Shown: positions 59,494 to 64,000 of the stretch, piece after piece
Position numbering within the stretch: position 1 is the first letter of the stretch
Layout of the letters: every line of letters starts with the position of its first letter
Translations under genes and position numbers: made by a program
The notes under the pieces: generated by a model
What the model was told of the DNA's origin: nothing
What the model saw: the letters and a program-made list of their open reading frames with translations, nothing else
The model's database searches: none
Assembly (NCBI GenBank): GCA_004335835.1
Contig: RWJK01001169.1
Span: 2,010 to 66,009 of the forward strand
DNA length: 64,000 nucleotides
DNA from: Scenedesmus sp. ARA3
Lineage: Eukaryota; Chlorophyta; Chlorophyceae; Sphaeropleales; Scenedesmaceae
Reading direction: 5' to 3'

Positions 59494-61030
59494 CTATTCC
59501 AGCCGTGCACGCGCCAGCGCCATGTTCAGCTTCTGCACTGAGTACTGCACTGGTGCATCCTCCATCACGCCTGCAGGAAAGCAGATACAACATAAGTTAT
59601 GCGGTGCACCAGGCAGCAGACGCATGCATGCAAGTTACAGATTCATAGCTTGGCTACATGTCTGAATTTGACCACATGTTGCTGGCAGCACCGCATGCCA
59701 GCAGTGCTGCAGATGGTGGCAAGACTTTGTTCACAGTGGCCTGCTTACAATGCACCACATGCTTCTGCAGGCTTTCCAGCTGTCATTCTGAAACAGTCCT
59801 CGGTGTCTGCACATATTACCCACAGGGCTTGCTGATGCCATTGCTGGGCTGGCTCACTATACAACCAGGTTGGGGTTCTGCCCCCATTCAGTGCAGCTCT
59901 CGAACTAACCGCGCACTACTGTCACTCACCCGCACGCTTTGCCAGCACCTGGCCCTCCCACTCCCGCACAGCCCTGCTGTAGGCGTCATGCACCCCCTGA
60001 TCATCTGGTGGCGTGAAGCCTGCTCTGCTGCATAGGTGCTGCAGCTGGCTGTTGTTGGCATCCAGCAACCTGCGAGCACTGTCTATGAGCTCCTGCAAAA
60101 GTGCAGAGCAGCAGCAGTGATGGTGGCAGCAGCAGCATGCATACGCAGCTGTGAAATGCTTTCCATGCTTGTAAAGCAGCGTTGTGCGCACGCAATGACG
60201 CGCATCAGCTGGACATACCAACCATGACTCGGACTCTGGGCACTGTTTAGCAGGTCAGGAACTCCAAGCCAACAGGACAATTGTTGGGAACAACGCTGGC
60301 AACAAATGATGACCTGTGCCCACCTGCTTGCAGGACAGCAGCGCTTGGCACTCCTGCTTGAGGCCTGGCAGCTCCCTGCAGCAGAGAAGACAATCGTGAA
60401 CGATGCAAAGGCACTCTCGGCTTTCTGCCGTACGAAACAGCAGCTGTGCAGAGAACCAAAACAAATCTGCACAATGTGTTGTGCTGTTCTGGACAACAGC
60501 AGTTTGACTCTCCTCTTGTTGCACTGTACTGCTGACTCGACAGTACGGTATGTGCGTCCGTGCTGTTCGCCTCCATGCAGAATCAGCAAGCCGCCAACGT
60601 AGCAAAGCCAGCGCATGCTCTGATTTGCTCACCGTTGCAGCTTTCTGAGGCGTTTGGCAATCTCTTGCGGGTTTGCCTGAGGAAACAAGTGCAGTGGAGG
60701 TTGCGAGCACGCTTGGAAAAAGCAGCACCACTCCACATCACCTCAGACATCATGCTTTCGACCTGCTGCTTCTCATGTAAGCACTACTGCACTCATGCAG
60801 CTGCATGCTTGCACACAGCACTGCTGCTGCTGCAACATGCATGCCCCAAGATTGGGGCTGTCTGTTGTGCTGATCGTAGGTGCGTGCTTGAGCATGAAAC
60901 TCACTCCTGTATGCCCAAAGCGCTCTGCAAACTCGTTCTCCAGAGTATGTGCCACCATGTTCAAGGTAGCAGCTGAGCGGTCTAGGGATGTTAGCAGGTC
61001 CCTGCTAGTGCCCAGGAGGTCTTGCTGCAT
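59494..61030 (-). CDS. SKA2-like spindle/kinetochore-associated protein (6 exons, 161 aa)
   Basis: SKA2 is the small helical subunit of the SKA complex that links kinetochores to microtubules. Exons 5'->3': 61030-60905, 60765-60742, 60676-60633, 60375-60324, 60092-59930, 59570-59494; phases close to TAG. Exon 2 is 24 nt. The protein is almost all helix: LLTSLDRSAATLNMVAHTLE at the N-terminus resembles the first SKA2 helix. NPQEIAKRLRKLQRELPGLK, then QECQALLSCKQELIDSARRL resembles the second coiled-coil region, including the NP at its start and the conserved KQ. The C-terminal 60 residues (GFTPPDDQGVHDAY, LNMALARARLE) extend beyond animal SKA2. The assignment rests on remembered pattern, not a search; another short coiled-coil protein remains possible. 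It shares a divergent promoter region with protoporphyrinogen oxidase. Confidence 0.62.
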
Positions 61031-61454
61031 GGCGCCGCGCACTTTGATTGTGACAACAGCTGTTTGTTTAACAATATGCCAAGTGAACAGTCTCAGTGTC
61101 TTCAGAACCTGTTGGGACCTCTATGATTCACAACAGCAGCATGGCAAATATACCAGTTCACTGCTTGGGCTTGAACGCGGACACCCAGAGTTAAAGATAT
61201 TGACAACGCAGCACACCGACAGCAGCTGAGCTTGTCCGGTGGGCGCCCATGTCGCTGCCGTTGTTCAAAGTGTGTGACGTGCCACTCACACTTTGTCACT
61301 GTGCTGCTAACTGCGATCGATAGCAGATCCTCTCGTCAGTGGATAATTGTAGAGGAATCGGCTTTGTTGGTACCGCCAAACAGGATCGAACACTACAAGT
61401 CGACGAGACCCTCTCACGAACTCAGGAGTTGCCAGCTGCTACCACGCCAAAATC
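61031..61454. promoter_or_regulatory. Divergent promoter region between the SKA2-like gene and protoporphyrinogen oxidase
   Basis: The start codons are 424 bp apart facing away from each other. About 61,230-61,450 is CAG-poor and CpG-retaining (GCGATCGATAGCAG, AAGTCGACGAGACC), the same texture as the other gene starts. No TATA box is clear. Confidence 0.5.
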
Positions 61455-64000
61455 ATGCAGCTATCAGCACACAGCACACGTGCAATTGCACAGGATCGAA
61501 GGGTCCATGCAGCAGCACGCCCGGCAGCACCACGCCCTGTGGCCCTGGCAGCAGCACACATGTCTCCAGCCATGCAGCAGCAGGCACTTGCACCGAAGCC
61601 ATGCTGCAGCCAGGCTCCCACCCGCTTCTCTCAGCGCATGAGGCGTTCAGTAGCAGCAGCTGCTGGCAATGTGCCGTCAGAGGTGCTGGACACAGTGGTG
61701 GTGGGTGCAGGCATCTCTGGCCTGGTGACTGCGCAGGCGCTGCAGACCAAGCACGGCGACAAGGTGCAGTCGTTCCTGGTCACTGAGGGCCGCGAGCGCG
61801 TGGGAGGTAACATCACCTCGCTGCAGGGTGATGGTTACATCTGGGAGGAGGGGCCCAACAGCTTCCAGCCAAATGACGCCATGCTGCAGGCAGCAGTGAG
61901 TTGCAGGGTCCTGCTGCTGCAGGATTTGCAGGAACAGCAGCAGCCATGCGCTCCTGTGCACCATGCACCCTTCTCTTCTTGTTGCAGCCTGACACCACAT
62001 GCCTGCGTATGCAGTAGCGACACACGCGCAGAGCAAGAACTGCATCAGAGGAGGAGCAGCGCATCTGAATTGTTCCCTGCACCATGTTCTGGTTAGCCTG
62101 CGCTTCTGGGGGAATCTGGTTCAACTGCAGCCATGCATCGCCAGACGCTTCTGGGCGGACACCAGCATCCCGCAACAGCCTGCTAGCGCATGTCAATGCA
62201 CTTGCCTTTGTATATACGCTCCTGTTGACACTGCTGATATCAATCTTCAAAGCCCTACTGCTAAATGCAACAAACCTCAATCTGTCCGACATCTGTCATG
62301 CAGGTGGACGCGGGCGTGGACAAGGACCTCGTGTTTGGCGACCCCACAGCGCCCCGCTTTGTGTTCTGGGAGAAGAAGCTGCGCGCCACGCCCTCAGGGC
62401 CTGATGCGCTCACCTTTGACCTGCTGAGCATCTGGGGCAAGATCCGCGCAGGGCTGGGCGCAGTGGGCATCGTGAAGGGAGGGCCCATGCCAGGTGCGGC
62501 CGGCAGCAGCAGCAGCAGCAGCTTCGGCAGGCTGAGCCGGCAAGGGCAAGCGGCTGCGTAGTTTCGCAGGAGATAAAGCTTGGGCTGCCTTGCAAGTGCA
62601 GCATGAGGAGGCAGCTGTCGCTTGCAGCTAGACACTGGGTTGAGCAGTGTCACTGTCAGTAGGCGGCAGCGCATTCAAGCTTGTTGTGAGCCACGCTAGG
62701 TTCTGGGTTATGTCTGCGCAGGCGTCCAGCACGCAAGTGTTCAGTCTTCGCAAGCTATGGTGTGAACCATCCTTGGCTGCTCCCTGGTGGCACTCAGTGC
62801 ATGGCCAACCCTCCATACAGTTCTGCTGCGTCTGCACTGTGTCTGCACGCACAACATGTCGTGACAGAGTGATTACACTTTCTAACATGGTGCACAAACA
62901 ACCATGCCTGTGCCTGCAGAGTATGAGGAGAGCGTGGAGCAGTTCATCCGCCGCAACCTGGGTGACGAGGTGTTTGAGCGCCTCATCGAGCCGTTCTGCT
63001 CAGGCGTGTACGCAGGCAATCCATCCAAGCTCAGCATGAAGGCGGCCTTCCAGAGGGTGAGGCGCTGATGTTGACAGCGTAAACATGCTGGTGCCAGCAG
63101 TAGCGAGCTAGGCAGGCAGCACAAACGAGCAGACGGTAGGGCAGGTGTTCTTGGGGTGTCGTTGCTGCTGTAGCAGCGCATCAATGTCAAGCTGTACGGG
63201 TGCATTGTAGCGCAAGATGCAACTGCAACATCACGGTGTTGTACCGCCACCAGCTGATGTCCTTCCGTGTATGGCTAGAACACTCAGCTGTGTCTGCCCT
63301 GCTTAAAAGCAATTGCCACAACTCCTTGCTTTGCATCGTCTTGGTGCGCTGCGCAGATCTGGATCCTGGAGAAGAACGGCGGCAGCCTTGTGGGCGGCGC
63401 CATCAAGCTGTTCCAGGACCGCAAGAACAACCCGCCTGCACCTCGTGACCCGCGGCTGCCGCCCAAGCCCAAGGGCCAGACTGTGGGCAGCTTCAACAAG
63501 GGCCTGCGCGTGCTGACAGACGCCATCGGGGCCAAGCTGCAGGGTGAGCGGCAGCAGCAGATGCCTGCTCAGCGGTCTGCTCAGCAGCTGCCTGAGCCGT
63601 CCCCTTGAAACTTTGAGCAGTAAGGTGTAAGCCATACGGCCTGGCTGCTTGCTGCATTCAGCAACTGCACAACCTCAGCGCTCCAGCTTCCTCCTCTGCG
63701 ATGGCATGAGGTTGTGTACTGCTGTGCTAGCACATCACAAACTCCATGATCACCCTTTTTCCGCCGTTTCCCTTCTCACTGCCCCACCCATACACACGCA
63801 ACAGACAAGATCCGCGTGAACTGGAAGCTCACCTCCATCAGCGGCACCCCCGAGGGCCTCTACAAGCTCACCTATGACACGCCAGAGGGTGCAGCCACCC
63901 TCACAGCACGCAGCGTGGCCATGACCATCCCCGCATGGGCCCTGGCTGATCTGCTCAAGGAGAAGGCGCCAGCAGCATCACAGGCGTTGGCCAGCTTTGA
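61455..64000 (+). CDS. PPOX: Protoporphyrinogen IX oxidase, plastid type, 5' part (at least 5 exons; runs off the window)
   Basis: The enzyme oxidises protoporphyrinogen IX to protoporphyrin IX, the last step shared by heme and chlorophyll synthesis, using FAD. Exons: 61455-61895, 62304-62493, 62920-63056, 63357-63543, 63805 to the window end; phases close. The first about 70 residues are Ala/Arg/Ser/Gln-rich with few acidic residues, a probable plastid transit peptide. The FAD-binding Rossmann motif VVVGAGISGL is at residues 81-90. WEEGPNSFQPNDAML, DLVFGDPTAPRFVFWEKKL, IRRNLGDEVFERLIEPFCSG, VYAGNPSKLSMKAAFQR, QTVGSFNKGLRVL and LTYDTPEG match plant PPX1 in order. The remaining C-terminal part is outside the window. 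No defect is seen in what is present. Confidence 0.94.

Overview
This is a 64 kb window of nuclear DNA from a eukaryote, almost certainly a core chlorophyte green alga (an inference; I cannot name the genus). The genes are dense and intron-rich with strict GT-AG introns, and their products are eukaryotic: a chaperonin CCT subunit, a nucleoporin, a sorting nexin, a Ran-binding protein, PARN and an F-box protein. A plant-type plastid protoporphyrinogen oxidase and possible UGUAA poly(A) signals point to a green alga. Introns and intergenic DNA are full of TGC/GCA words and CAG/CTG triplet runs. Fourteen protein genes can be supported. I joined exons by hand for thirteen of them; in every case the splice phases close and the frame stays open, which is the main evidence for the models.

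Layout. 1-10,682: two head-to-tail paralogues of an extracellular protein, the first cut by the window edge; the second has a signal peptide, five sushi-like Cys modules, an EGF-like segment and a propeller-like C-terminus. 14,055-18,783 (-): CCT6/CCT zeta, divergent from RanBP1 (19,155-20,936, +). 21,845-32,188 (-): NUP155 in 21 exons, divergent from a PX/BAR sorting nexin (32,667-36,852, +). 37,916-41,246 (+): class II DnaJ. 42,431-47,903 (+): a tandem pair of small secreted Pro/Ala/Gln-rich proteins. 48,860-53,994 (+): PARN deadenylase. 54,274-55,363 (+): F-box protein with a polyQ tract. 57,195-58,047 (-): a 112-aa secreted protein. 59,494-61,030 (-): SKA2-like kinetochore protein, divergent from the 5' part of plastid protoporphyrinogen oxidase (61,455 to the window end, +). 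The genes do not form one pathway; the window is mostly housekeeping genes with two locally duplicated extracellular families.

Most interesting. (1) Degenerate copies of exon edges ('exon echoes', about 25-85 bp, offset about 80-145 bp) lie in the flanking introns or 3' UTR at nine places in NUP155, PARN, the sorting nexin and the DnaJ gene, several keeping usable splice sites. (2) PARN ends in a CaaX box (CSIM) and has an in-frame Arg/Ser-rich N-terminal extension like a mitochondrial presequence. (3) Long sense-strand CTG runs sit directly upstream of many 3' splice sites. (4) Promoter regions are compositional islands that lack the CAG/TGCA texture; one such island (55,490-55,900) has no gene I can assign. 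No CRISPR array, rRNA, tRNA or recognisable transposon was seen.
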